Origin: Perlucidibaca sp.
Lineage (GTDB): Bacteria; Pseudomonadota; Gammaproteobacteria; Pseudomonadales; Moraxellaceae
Assembly (NCBI GenBank): GCA_023265995.1
Contig: JAHFSA010000001.1
Location: 248,001-312,000, forward strand
Length of the DNA stretch: 64,000 nt
Direction: 5' to 3'
The notes below the pieces were generated by a model. That model was not told the DNA's origin. It saw only the letters and a list, made by a program, of their open reading frames with translations, and did no database searches. The position numbers were made by a program, and so were the translations under genes. Of the stretch, positions 8,006 through 15,159 are shown piece after piece. Each line of letters opens with the position of its first letter. Position 1 is the stretch's first letter.

Positions 8006-10786
8006 TTACCTTGCAGGAGTAAGACCCAGGGTACGCGGGTGCCGCGTGTCCGTGAGGCCGTAAAGAGTGAATTCGCGATTGAGCACGGCACCGCCGTCAC
8101 GGGTCAGCGGCGACCAGCCGAAGCTGGCGACGCCACGGGAGCTCTTGCTGAGCACCGTGTCGAACGGCATGAAGACGTAGACACCCTTGGTGAAACGACC
8201 TTCGCCATATTCCGCGGCCGAGGCATCGGTGAATGTGGCATAGGCGCCCATGGTCACGCCATTGCGGAAAATGCGCGAGAAATCGAAGGTGATGCCGTTG
8301 TCTCCGGCCAGGTAGCGGCCGACCTTGACCACGCCCAGGATGTCCTGGAACCCGGTATCCCAGTAGAACGTGACATGACCTGTGGTGACACGGTAGTCAC
8401 GCAGATCGAAGCCCTGGTCGAAGCCGCGCTGCTGGACCCGGTTGACGTCCACGCCAACCGCCACGGCACTGCCGAACGGACGATACATCCACTCGCCGCC
8501 GAAACCCGCGAACATGCGTTCGAGCAGACCGCCATAGACCATGACGTACTGGTCCGAGGCCGGCTGCATGGTATGGGTGAACTGCAGGTTGCGCACATTG
8601 ACGGGGCTGTCCGTCAGGTACTCGCGCTGGAATGTGCGCACACGCGGCAAGCCGCTGGGCGCCGTGTAGTGGAAGTCATCGAAGTTGTCGAACAGGCGGA
8701 CGCTGGCAATACCGGAGAACCAGGAGCTGTCATCGATGTTGTAGCGGGCGCTGCCGACGGCATCCAGATTGAACAGCACGAAGGAGTCAGGACCGCCGAG
8801 AATCTGGTCGAAGCTCAGGCCCACCGTGGTCTGCAGCTTTTCCGGCTTCTGCTCGAAAACGACATTGCCAGCCGGCTCGGGACGCACCGGCTCCTCGGCG
8901 GACATGACCATGGCTCGACGATCCGCCGGCTGCCACTCGGTAGCACGCTGCACCAGCGCGTCACGATTGATGGCCACATCCTGCGTGGCCAGGCCGGCAT
9001 TATCGAAGCCCAGCGTGAGCCAGTCGGCCGAGGCCGGAGCCTCGTTGTGCAGGACACGGGCAATTTCCTCGGCCTTGGGGCGCAGGAAATAGCCATTGGG
9101 CGTGCCGAGACGCAGACGAACCTCATCGGCACTGACCCGAACCTCCTCGACTCTGGCCCCGGTCTGCGCCTCGATCGCCTGCGCCACTCTGGGCCAGTCG
9201 GTCTGACTGTCGGCCGCCGGCCGCTCCGGATTGACCGGGACAGGTGCCGGATCGCCGCTCTTGTCCATGCCCTGGCGCGCCAGGTTGGTGTAGAACGTCA
9301 GCCCCAGGCTGAGCGTATCGCCGCGCTCCAGAGCCGCCTGCAACTCAATGCCCTCGGTGACACGCCAGGTGGCGCCGAAGTTGAGCGGCAGACTGGCATC
9401 GAAGCGATTCTGCAGAGGCTCGTTGCGGTAATCGTTGCCGTCGTATTCCAGCTTCAGGCTGAGCGGCAGGCTGAGGCTGTGCCACTCGAAACCACCAAAC
9501 AGGCTGACCGGTCCCCTGAACCAGTCACCGCTATTGCCCTCGCCCGCCACCGGACGATCACGGTCACTGAAGTTGTCGCTGAGGAAACCTATCGGATTGG
9601 CGATGTCGCCACGCGCACCGACATAACCCCAGCCGAGACCCAGGCTCAGATCCCATTGCTGCCAGCGTTTGCTGGCCACGACATACTCACCGGAAAACAG
9701 ACCCGTGCCAGCGACATCACGCAGACCGAGCGCCAGTTCAGGTTGCTGCGCAGTCTCCTGCAGCAGACGCACCTTGGCATCGATGCTCTTGTCCTTGTAG
9801 CTCTGGCCGCCGCTGAGGCTGGCCGGACCGTAGTCGCGATTGCTGATGTCGGTGTAGCGGAAGCCGGCCTCCAGCCAGTCCAGCGGCTGCAGCATGACAT
9901 TGAGACGCGTGTAGGGCTGGGCATGGCTGAGGGTCACCGCCACCGAACCGGTCTCGCGCATGCGCGCGGTCGGAGTCTGCAGCAGACCCACCCCACCCCA
10001 GTCGCTGCTGCTCACCGGCAGCTGCTGCAAAGCAGCGGCAGCCTTGGCCGGCTCAGCCTGAGCGGCGCCCATGTAGGGCCCGAAAGTGCCGACCTGACGA
10101 GCCAGCAGCATCTGGTCATCGCTGCGGATTCCGGGCAACGGCAGCCAGATCCAGCTGCCGGGCAGGATGTTCGGCTCACTGGTGGCATTCCAGTCAGCCA
10201 CCGCCACCTTCGTGACCTGGCCATCAGGGCTGATCAGCAACAGTTCGGACAGCGCCACACCCGGCTGACAAACCTGCAGATAGGCGCGGATCGGAGCCCC
10301 TACCTGATAATCGACACTGCAAGGGGCGCCATTCTCGCCCAGCACGGCAACCGATGTCGGTACGCCGGACCAGCCCAGCTGGTCATAGGCGCCAAGCACC
10401 GGATCAAGGTCAGGGCGGGCCTCGAGATAGCGCGGATCAGCCTCGGGCACGAACTCGCGGCCGGTCACCGGCTGCGCCGCCAGCCAGTCGATCAGTGCCT
10501 GGCGACGCGGCAGCGCCCCCGTGGCAGGCATTTTCTCGCGCAGCATGCCGAGCAGCGCCTGGCGCTCGGCACTCTGGTCATTGATCAGATCGGCGCGCTG
10601 CCAGACCAGACCGGCCGGAAATGGCAGTTGCGTGGCGCCCAGGGCGACCAGAGCCTGGCTGAGGCGCTGCTGCTTGCCGACCATCTGCAGGGGCAGACCG
10701 GCAGCATTTGCTGCAGGCAGGGTCAGCAAGGCAGCCGCGAGCACGCCGGCAGCAATGGCATTTCGCCTGACAAACAGGGAACTCAT
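8006..10786 (-). CDS. gfcD: Fused GfcC/YjbG-like and GfcD/YjbH-like exopolysaccharide protein
   Basis: 926 residues with a Sec signal peptide (cleavage near residue 28). About residues 30-240 resemble the periplasmic GfcC/YjbG family: a helical N-terminal segment, then a beta-rich part ending ILPGSWIWLPLPG, like the family's closing strand. The rest, from about residue 255, resembles the outer-membrane YjbH/GfcD beta-barrel family, including MRETGSVAVTLSHAQPYTRL and a C-terminus rich in alternating aromatic strands. In E. coli these are two genes of about 245 and 700 codons; their sum is close to this length. The ATG overlaps the gfcB-like stop (ATGA). The role in group 4 capsule/exopolysaccharide secretion comes from family knowledge; the biochemistry is not settled. 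Confidence 0.8.
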   Translation of the reverse strand: MSSLFVRRNAIAAGVLAAALLTLPAANAAGLPLQMVGKQQRLSQALVALGATQLPFPAGLVWQRADLINDQSAERQALLGMLREKMPATGALPRRQALIDWLAAQPVTGREFVPEADPRYLEARPDLDPVLGAYDQLGWSGVPTSVAVLGENGAPCSVDYQVGAPIRAYLQVCQPGVALSELLLISPDGQVTKVAVADWNATSEPNILPGSWIWLPLPGIRSDDQMLLARQVGTFGPYMGAAQAEPAKAAAALQQLPVSSSDWGGVGLLQTPTARMRETGSVAVTLSHAQPYTRLNVMLQPLDWLEAGFRYTDISNRDYGPASLSGGQSYKDKSIDAKVRLLQETAQQPELALGLRDVAGTGLFSGEYVVASKRWQQWDLSLGLGWGYVGARGDIANPIGFLSDNFSDRDRPVAGEGNSGDWFRGPVSLFGGFEWHSLSLPLSLKLEYDGNDYRNEPLQNRFDASLPLNFGATWRVTEGIELQAALERGDTLSLGLTFYTNLARQGMDKSGDPAPVPVNPERPAADSQTDWPRVAQAIEAQTGARVEEVRVSADEVRLRLGTPNGYFLRPKAEEIARVLHNEAPASADWLTLGFDNAGLATQDVAINRDALVQRATEWQPADRRAMVMSAEEPVRPEPAGNVVFEQKPEKLQTTVGLSFDQILGGPDSFVLFNLDAVGSARYNIDDSSWFSGIASVRLFDNFDDFHYTAPSGLPRVRTFQREYLTDSPVNVRNLQFTHTMQPASDQYVMVYGGLLERMFAGFGGEWMYRPFGSAVAVGVDVNRVQQRGFDQGFDLRDYRVTTGHVTFYWDTGFQDILGVVKVGRYLAGDNGITFDFSRIFRNGVTMGAYATFTDASAAEYGEGRFTKGVYVFMPFDTVLSKSSRGVASFGWSPLTRDGGAVLNREFTLYGLTDTRHPRTLGLTPAR

Positions 10787-11823
10787 CGCACTTTCCTCAC
10801 AAACCCGCGCGGCTGGCCAGGCACCACACGTTCGTTATTCGTTCCGGTGGCGGAGGCAGGCTCGGGCGACGGCGTCGGCGTAGGAGCGGATGCAGGCGCC
10901 GGCACGGACTCAGGCTCGATTGCCGGGTCCGGGATCGCCTCGGTTGACGGAGCAGGTTCGGCATTCGCAGCGACAGGCTCGACACTTGCTTCGCTCACCA
11001 TCGGAGCACTCGGCGCAGCGACGGGTTCCGCGGCGACAGGGGCCGGCGCGACCTCGTCACTGGCAACCGGTGCCGGCGCGGCTGAAGCAGAAGCCGGCAC
11101 TGGAGCCGCCGGAGCAGGAGCCACGGGCACATCCGTCACGGGCTCCACGGCAGGCGTGGTCGCGACGGTCGGCACAGTGACCGGGCCTTCACGACCCACG
11201 GCAGCACTGATGTCCATCCAGAAATCGGGCGCCAGCCACTGCCGGCTGCGCAGCAACTGGCCTTGCATGGAAAAGAGGTAGTAGCTGCCCGGCAGGTCGC
11301 CGGCGAGAACCTTCTCGCGCACGAGCAGCAACGGGCCCGGCAAGTCTTCCCAGTTCGCCGACAACAGACGGGGAGGATCGATGCGCACGCTCTGGCGCAG
11401 GCCGAAACCGCTGGCGCTGTTGCGCACCAGTTCGCAGGTCACGGAACGGGTCAGCTTCGGATAAGTCGTCACCGCCGGGCAGCTGCCGGCATCGAGCCAG
11501 TGCAGATCGCGGGCAAAGCCGCGAGCGCCGACAAGACGCCCGCCTTCAGTGCGCAACATGAGATCAGGCTTGGCATACCAGACCAGCACCGGCGTGCTGG
11601 CACCAGGACGGCTGTCGGCATAGGCCCGCACCATCCAGGCCGGACCGCGCGGTGTGCGCACCGGCAGGTATTCCAGTCCGGGCTGGTACTCGGGGGGAGT
11701 CTCGGGCGACGCAAGCTGGGTACGCACGAAATTCCCGGCCTGCTGCACGGTACTGCAGGCCGTCACGGCGAGACCGCCGGCAACGGCCAATAACACGGGC
11801 GCCAGGCCACGCATGGGCAACAT
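10783..11823 (-). CDS. gfcB: GfcB/YjbF-like lipoprotein with long Ala/Pro-rich tail
   Basis: 346 residues. A signal peptide ends in the lipobox VTAC (Cys23), so this should be a lipoprotein. Residues about 40-200 resemble the YjbF/GfcB family (EYLPVRTPRG, VWYAKPDLMLRTEGGRLVG), which is usually about 215 residues. The extra C-terminal 140 residues are almost entirely Ala, Pro, Val, Glu and Ser, likely an extended periplasmic linker, ending in a basic FVRKVR. It lies between the Wza gene (7 bp gap) and the GfcC-GfcD fusion (4-base overlap), the position expected within a gfc/yjb operon. The start could also be the ATG at codon 4. Confidence 0.82.
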   Translation of the reverse strand: MLPMRGLAPVLLAVAGGLAVTACSTVQQAGNFVRTQLASPETPPEYQPGLEYLPVRTPRGPAWMVRAYADSRPGASTPVLVWYAKPDLMLRTEGGRLVGARGFARDLHWLDAGSCPAVTTYPKLTRSVTCELVRNSASGFGLRQSVRIDPPRLLSANWEDLPGPLLLVREKVLAGDLPGSYYLFSMQGQLLRSRQWLAPDFWMDISAAVGREGPVTVPTVATTPAVEPVTDVPVAPAPAAPVPASASAAPAPVASDEVAPAPVAAEPVAAPSAPMVSEASVEPVAANAEPAPSTEAIPDPAIEPESVPAPASAPTPTPSPEPASATGTNNERVVPGQPRGFVRKVR

Positions 11824-11830
11824 ACGGGCC

Positions 11831-12925
11831 TCAGTTAGTCGTCAGGGCCTGCGAGGCCTGGATGATCGATGCCGACGGCAGAAGCTGCGAAATCAGGCGA
11901 TTCCAGCGCGTGACGCCAGCCGGGCTGACATAGACGACATCGCCAGGCTGCAAGGCGAAGCGGCTGGCCAGCACCCAGGACAGCGGCTGGTTGGCATCCA
12001 TGCGGTAGATATCGGCACTGGACGGCACCTGCTCGCCTTCGGGAGCACGGATGACATAAACCTGGGTTGCCTTCGAGGTTTCCGGACGCAGGCCGCTGAC
12101 CGTACCCAGCGCCGAGGCCAGGCTGATGCTGTCGGCCTTGAAGCTGAGCGCGCGCGGGGCGGCGACTTCGCCCATGACATAGATTTTCTTGCGGTCGGCA
12201 AACGGCAGGAAGAGGCTGTCGCCAGCCTTGAGATAGACCGTCTGCAAATCCACGCCACGGCGGGTCAGTTCGTCGAGGTCGAGCGTGACATGCTGACCAT
12301 CTCGCCGCAGTTGCAGCCCGGACAGATCGGCATCCGTCGTGTTGATGCCGGCCTTGCCGATGGCCTCGGCCAGGCTGGTCGGCACATTGGTGAGTGTCTG
12401 GGGGTCGTTGCGCATGAACGCACCCGACAGGGATACGCGCTGGTTGCCGTAACGCAGCACCGAGACATCGACCTGCGGACGATCAATGAACGGCACCAGA
12501 CGGCGGGCCAGCTCGGTACGCACAGCCTCGGCCGTCATGCCGGCAGCGCGCACGGCGCCGACATAGGGATAGAAGATGGTGCCGTCGTTGCGCACCAGGC
12601 GCCCGTTCGACTCGCTGGTGAACTGGGTGCCCGCCGGGACGGTCAGCTCGGGATGATCCCAGACCGTGATCTGCAGCACATCACCCGGGCCGAGCAGATA
12701 GGTGTCGGGCACATAGCTGCGCAGCCAGTCAGGCAGCTCGGTGCTTTTCTCGTGCAGGGACTCGAGCTTCGCGACCAGGCGCGGCGTGATGTCATAGAGA
12801 TGAACCTGCGTTTCCGCCGAGGTTCCGGACTGCCAGCCGTCATCAACCTTCAAATGTTGACCTGGCCCGAGGGCACACCCGCACAAGGACAGCACACCCA
12901 ATACGGGCAAACCCAGACGACGCAT
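11831..12925 (-). CDS. wza: Outer-membrane polysaccharide export lipoprotein (Wza/GfcE)
   Basis: A 364-residue Wza-family exporter forming the outer-membrane polysaccharide channel. The lipobox LCGC places the lipidated cysteine at residue 17. The polysaccharide-export domain is marked by GPGDVLQITVWDHPEL, followed by soluble ligand-binding (SLBB) repeats. The C-terminal 28 residues (WNRLISQLLPSASIIQASQA) can form the amphipathic helix that Wza uses to cross the outer membrane. I chose ATG at 12925 rather than the TTG one codon upstream because AGGTGAG sits 8 bases before it. It follows the two small glycine-rich proteins and precedes GfcB. Confidence 0.93.
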   Translation of the reverse strand: MRRLGLPVLGVLSLCGCALGPGQHLKVDDGWQSGTSAETQVHLYDITPRLVAKLESLHEKSTELPDWLRSYVPDTYLLGPGDVLQITVWDHPELTVPAGTQFTSESNGRLVRNDGTIFYPYVGAVRAAGMTAEAVRTELARRLVPFIDRPQVDVSVLRYGNQRVSLSGAFMRNDPQTLTNVPTSLAEAIGKAGINTTDADLSGLQLRRDGQHVTLDLDELTRRGVDLQTVYLKAGDSLFLPFADRKKIYVMGEVAAPRALSFKADSISLASALGTVSGLRPETSKATQVYVIRAPEGEQVPSSADIYRMDANQPLSWVLASRFALQPGDVVYVSPAGVTRWNRLISQLLPSASIIQASQALTTN

Positions 12926-12959
12926 CAAACTCTCACCTGCAACTTCTAGTTATGAAACA

Positions 12960-13637
12960 TCAATTGGTGCCGCTGGCACTCCCGCCACCGCCACCACCGC
13001 TACCACCGCCGCCGTTTCCGGCACCGCCACCACCGCCGCCACCCGCATTGACCAGGCTGCTATTGCCCGAGTCGGCTGCAAACAGGCTCGCCGCAAGGGC
13101 TGCACCGACAAGGCCGGCAGACAGCTTGAGCCCGGTGAGCTTGCTGCTCGATGCCGACAAGGCCGTCCGGACCGGTGCTGCCGGTGCCGCCGGCGCAGGT
13201 GCCGCAGCGGCCCTGGCTGGCGCGGACGAACCACCACCGGCATTCGACATGACCGCGGCGGCTGCCACCAGCGGCACAGCCGCCAGAGCAGCCGGCATCG
13301 CTGTTGACGACGCAGGTGCCGCAGCGGCAGCCACTGGCGCGGCCGTCCTGGAGCTGCGGGCAGCCATGAAGACAGGTGCCGCAGCAGCCACAACGACGGG
13401 AGCGCCACCGGCCCTGGTCAACACACCCGGAGGCAGAACCGTGCTGGCAACCACCGGGGCGCGCGCACGTGTGGCTCTCGCAGCCAGCACTTTCTTGGGC
13501 TTGGCCCTGGCTGCAAGCATCGGCTTCTTGCTCACGACAACAGCACCAACGTCTCGCGGATCAGGCACATCGGCAAAACAGATGGAAGCGCAACCGAGAA
13601 AGGACATGGCAATGGCAAGAAACGGGGCCGGACTCAT
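12960..13637 (-). CDS. Secreted Ala-rich protein with glycine tail (GfcA/YjbE position)
   Basis: 225 residues. It has a signal peptide (residues 1-22, ending CFA before DVPDP), a basic then Ala/Pro/Val-rich region (about 30-160), a short hydrophobic helix around KLSAGLVGAALAASLF (171-186), a polyglycine tract (199-219) and the ending SASGTN. AGGAGA lies 7 bases before the ATG, supporting a real gene despite the low complexity. The helix and tail are shared with the 102-residue protein encoded just upstream. E. coli YjbE/GfcA, the first gene of the yjbEFGH/gfc operons, is likewise a small secreted protein with a hydrophobic stretch and low-complexity tail. I infer an equivalent role but see no clear sequence homology. 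Function unknown. Confidence 0.65.
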   Translation of the reverse strand: MSPAPFLAIAMSFLGCASICFADVPDPRDVGAVVVSKKPMLAARAKPKKVLAARATRARAPVVASTVLPPGVLTRAGGAPVVVAAAAPVFMAARSSRTAAPVAAAAAPASSTAMPAALAAVPLVAAAAVMSNAGGGSSAPARAAAAPAPAAPAAPVRTALSASSSKLTGLKLSAGLVGAALAASLFAADSGNSSLVNAGGGGGGGAGNGGGGSGGGGGGSASGTN

Positions 13638-13796
13638 CGAGAAGTCTCCTATTGTTGTTTTCTGTCATCCGACACGAGTCGAAAGACATACTTGCCGCTA
13701 GGAAATCCCAGTAACGTGTCCGATTCAAGACCGGCCGGTTACCGTCTGTCGCCTTTGCTTACGTTCTAACCCAGAAATTTGCACAAAAACGCAAAC

Positions 13797-14105
13797 TTAC
13801 GGTGTCGTGCCCGAAGCAGAGCCGCCGCCACCGCCACCGCCGCCACCATTGCCGTTGCCGTTGCCATTACCGCCATTGCCATTGCCGCCATGGCTGAGGT
13901 TGCTGATGTTGCCGCCATTGCCGCTGCCGGAATGACCGACCACGCCGGCAAGCACGGCAACGCCAACCAGACCGGCCGAAAGCTTGGCGCCGATGAGCGC
14001 ACTCTGAGAAGCTTTCATGGCCTGCTTGGCGCCCGGGTCCGCCATGACCTGGAACGGCAAAAGCGCCATCAGCACGCCCATGATCAACACATACAATCGT
14101 TTCAT
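13797..14105 (-). CDS. Small secreted glycine-rich protein (GfcA/YjbE position)
   Basis: 102 residues from the ATG at 14105; a GTG four codons upstream is possible but less well placed relative to GGTGAG. The signal peptide is residues 1-22 (ending VMA before DPGAK). A helix carrying KLSAGLVGVAVLAGVVG spans 41-57. An Asn/Gly tail runs into nine consecutive glycines and ends SASGTTP. The helix motif KLSAGLVG and the ending SASGT also occur in the neighbouring 225-residue protein, so the two are probably paralogues or partners. It is the first gene of the export block and lies 88 bp after the epimerase gene. Function unknown; a role at the membrane or in the secreted matrix is a guess. Confidence 0.65.
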   Translation of the reverse strand: MKRLYVLIMGVLMALLPFQVMADPGAKQAMKASQSALIGAKLSAGLVGVAVLAGVVGHSGSGNGGNISNLSHGGNGNGGNGNGNGNGGGGGGGGGSASGTTP

Positions 14106-14130
14106 TTTTCTCACCACTCCAACTTCGCTT

Positions 14131-14158
14131 CCTGTGCCGATACTAGCATCGGCACAGG
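14131..14158. repeat. Perfect 11-bp inverted repeat with 6-nt loop
   Basis: CCTGTGCCGAT is repeated in inverted form around the loop ACTAGC. It lies between the epimerase stop and the start of the small glycine-rich gene, in the leader of the export block. No T-run follows on either strand, so it is not a standard intrinsic terminator. It could be an operator, a leader hairpin or a processing site. Confidence 0.75.
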
Positions 14159-14193
14159 GGATAACAGGGGGAATTCTCTCGCATCTTCAGCGC

Positions 14194-15159
14194 TTATTGC
14201 ATGCTCTTTTGTGCACGCACCATGCCAGCCAGCTCCTGCTCCGGCATATGCGCCGGCACCCAGCCCAGCAGCTCGCGAGCCAGCCGACTGTCGACTTCCA
14301 GGCTGGAACACAGGCGGCTGACCCAGGCCTGACGCCTGAACAGTTTCCCAGCCATCTCCATAATGACAACTGGACATGACCAGATTCTTGCAGGACCGGC
14401 GCCCGCCGCAGACAAACGACGCACCAGCTCAGAAGTTGACCAGTGGCAGTCCGCCATCAGGAAGCAGCGACCGGCGGCTTGCGGATGATCCGCGCAGAGG
14501 ACGAGGAAGTCACAGAGATTGGCTCGCGCCACCATGCTGCGACGATTCCCGACCGACCCCAGCGGCAGTGGCACCCCCAGACGCATGACCTTCATCAGGG
14601 ACGCCAGATTACCCTTGGCGCCCGGACCGTAGACCAGCGTCGGCCGCACCACGACCAGCTCCAGGCCGGTTTCACTGGCCAGGGCCTGCAAGCCCTGCTC
14701 GGCCTCCCATTTGGACTGGCCATAAGGGTCCACCGGGCGCGGCAGGTCATTCGACACATACGGATGACCCGGCTCGGTCGCCTCGCCATTGACCTTGATC
14801 GAGCTCACCAGCACGAAGCGCCGAACGCCACTGTCCCGCGCCAGGCGGGCAAGCCGCAGCGTGGCATCGACATTGCTGCGCCGGAACTCGACCAGCGGAT
14901 CGGCCGCCTGCTCGGACATCACATGCACACGCGCCGCGGCATGAATGACCACATCGACACCCTGCAGGGCCGGCAGCCAGCACTCAGGTCCGGCATCGAG
15001 ATCGAGTCCGGAAAAACAGGTGACCGGCCCGGCCCCGGCAGCAAGGTCATGCATCGGCTGCCGGCTGGTCGCATGCACGGCATGGCCGGCCGCCGACAAC
15101 TGTCGCACCAGCTCGCTGCCGACAAACCCTGAGGCGCCGGTGACCAGAACACGCATCAT
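14194..15159 (-). CDS. NAD-dependent nucleotide-sugar epimerase/dehydratase (WbpV-like SDR)
   Basis: An extended SDR protein of 321 residues. The glycine motif VTGASGFVGSEL (residues 6-17) binds NAD. A serine in LVSSIKVNG and the YxxxK motif YGQSK complete the active site. The best match by context is the WbpV/WbjF-type UDP-sugar 4-epimerase or reductase found next to WbpL and WbpM in Pseudomonas O-antigen clusters. It overlaps the wbpM stop (ATGA), so it is coupled to it. The expected substrate is a UDP-N-acetyl sugar, possibly the 4-keto product of WbpM; the exact stereochemistry cannot be read from sequence. Confidence 0.8.
   Translation of the reverse strand: MMRVLVTGASGFVGSELVRQLSAAGHAVHATSRQPMHDLAAGAGPVTCFSGLDLDAGPECWLPALQGVDVVIHAAARVHVMSEQAADPLVEFRRSNVDATLRLARLARDSGVRRFVLVSSIKVNGEATEPGHPYVSNDLPRPVDPYGQSKWEAEQGLQALASETGLELVVVRPTLVYGPGAKGNLASLMKVMRLGVPLPLGSVGNRRSMVARANLCDFLVLCADHPQAAGRCFLMADCHWSTSELVRRLSAAGAGPARIWSCPVVIMEMAGKLFRRQAWVSRLCSSLEVDSRLARELLGWVPAHMPEQELAGMVRAQKSMQ

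Noticed and set aside
8039-11281. Plus-strand open frame of 1,080 codons
   Set aside because: It is antisense to the GfcB and GfcC-GfcD genes, which have signal peptides, family matches and coupled starts. High G+C leaves opposite frames open; the translation has no domain-like pattern.
12952-13701. Plus-strand open frame of 249 codons opposite the Ala/Gly-rich gene
   Set aside because: The minus-strand reading has a good ribosome site, a signal peptide and a tail shared with its neighbour; the plus-strand reading is Pro/Ala repeats with none of these.
13738-13747. Possible ops/JUMPstart element (minus GACGGTAACC)
   Set aside because: It matches only about 8 of 12 positions of the ops core (GGCGGTAGCGTG) and lacks the wider JUMPstart context. 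Not strong enough to report.
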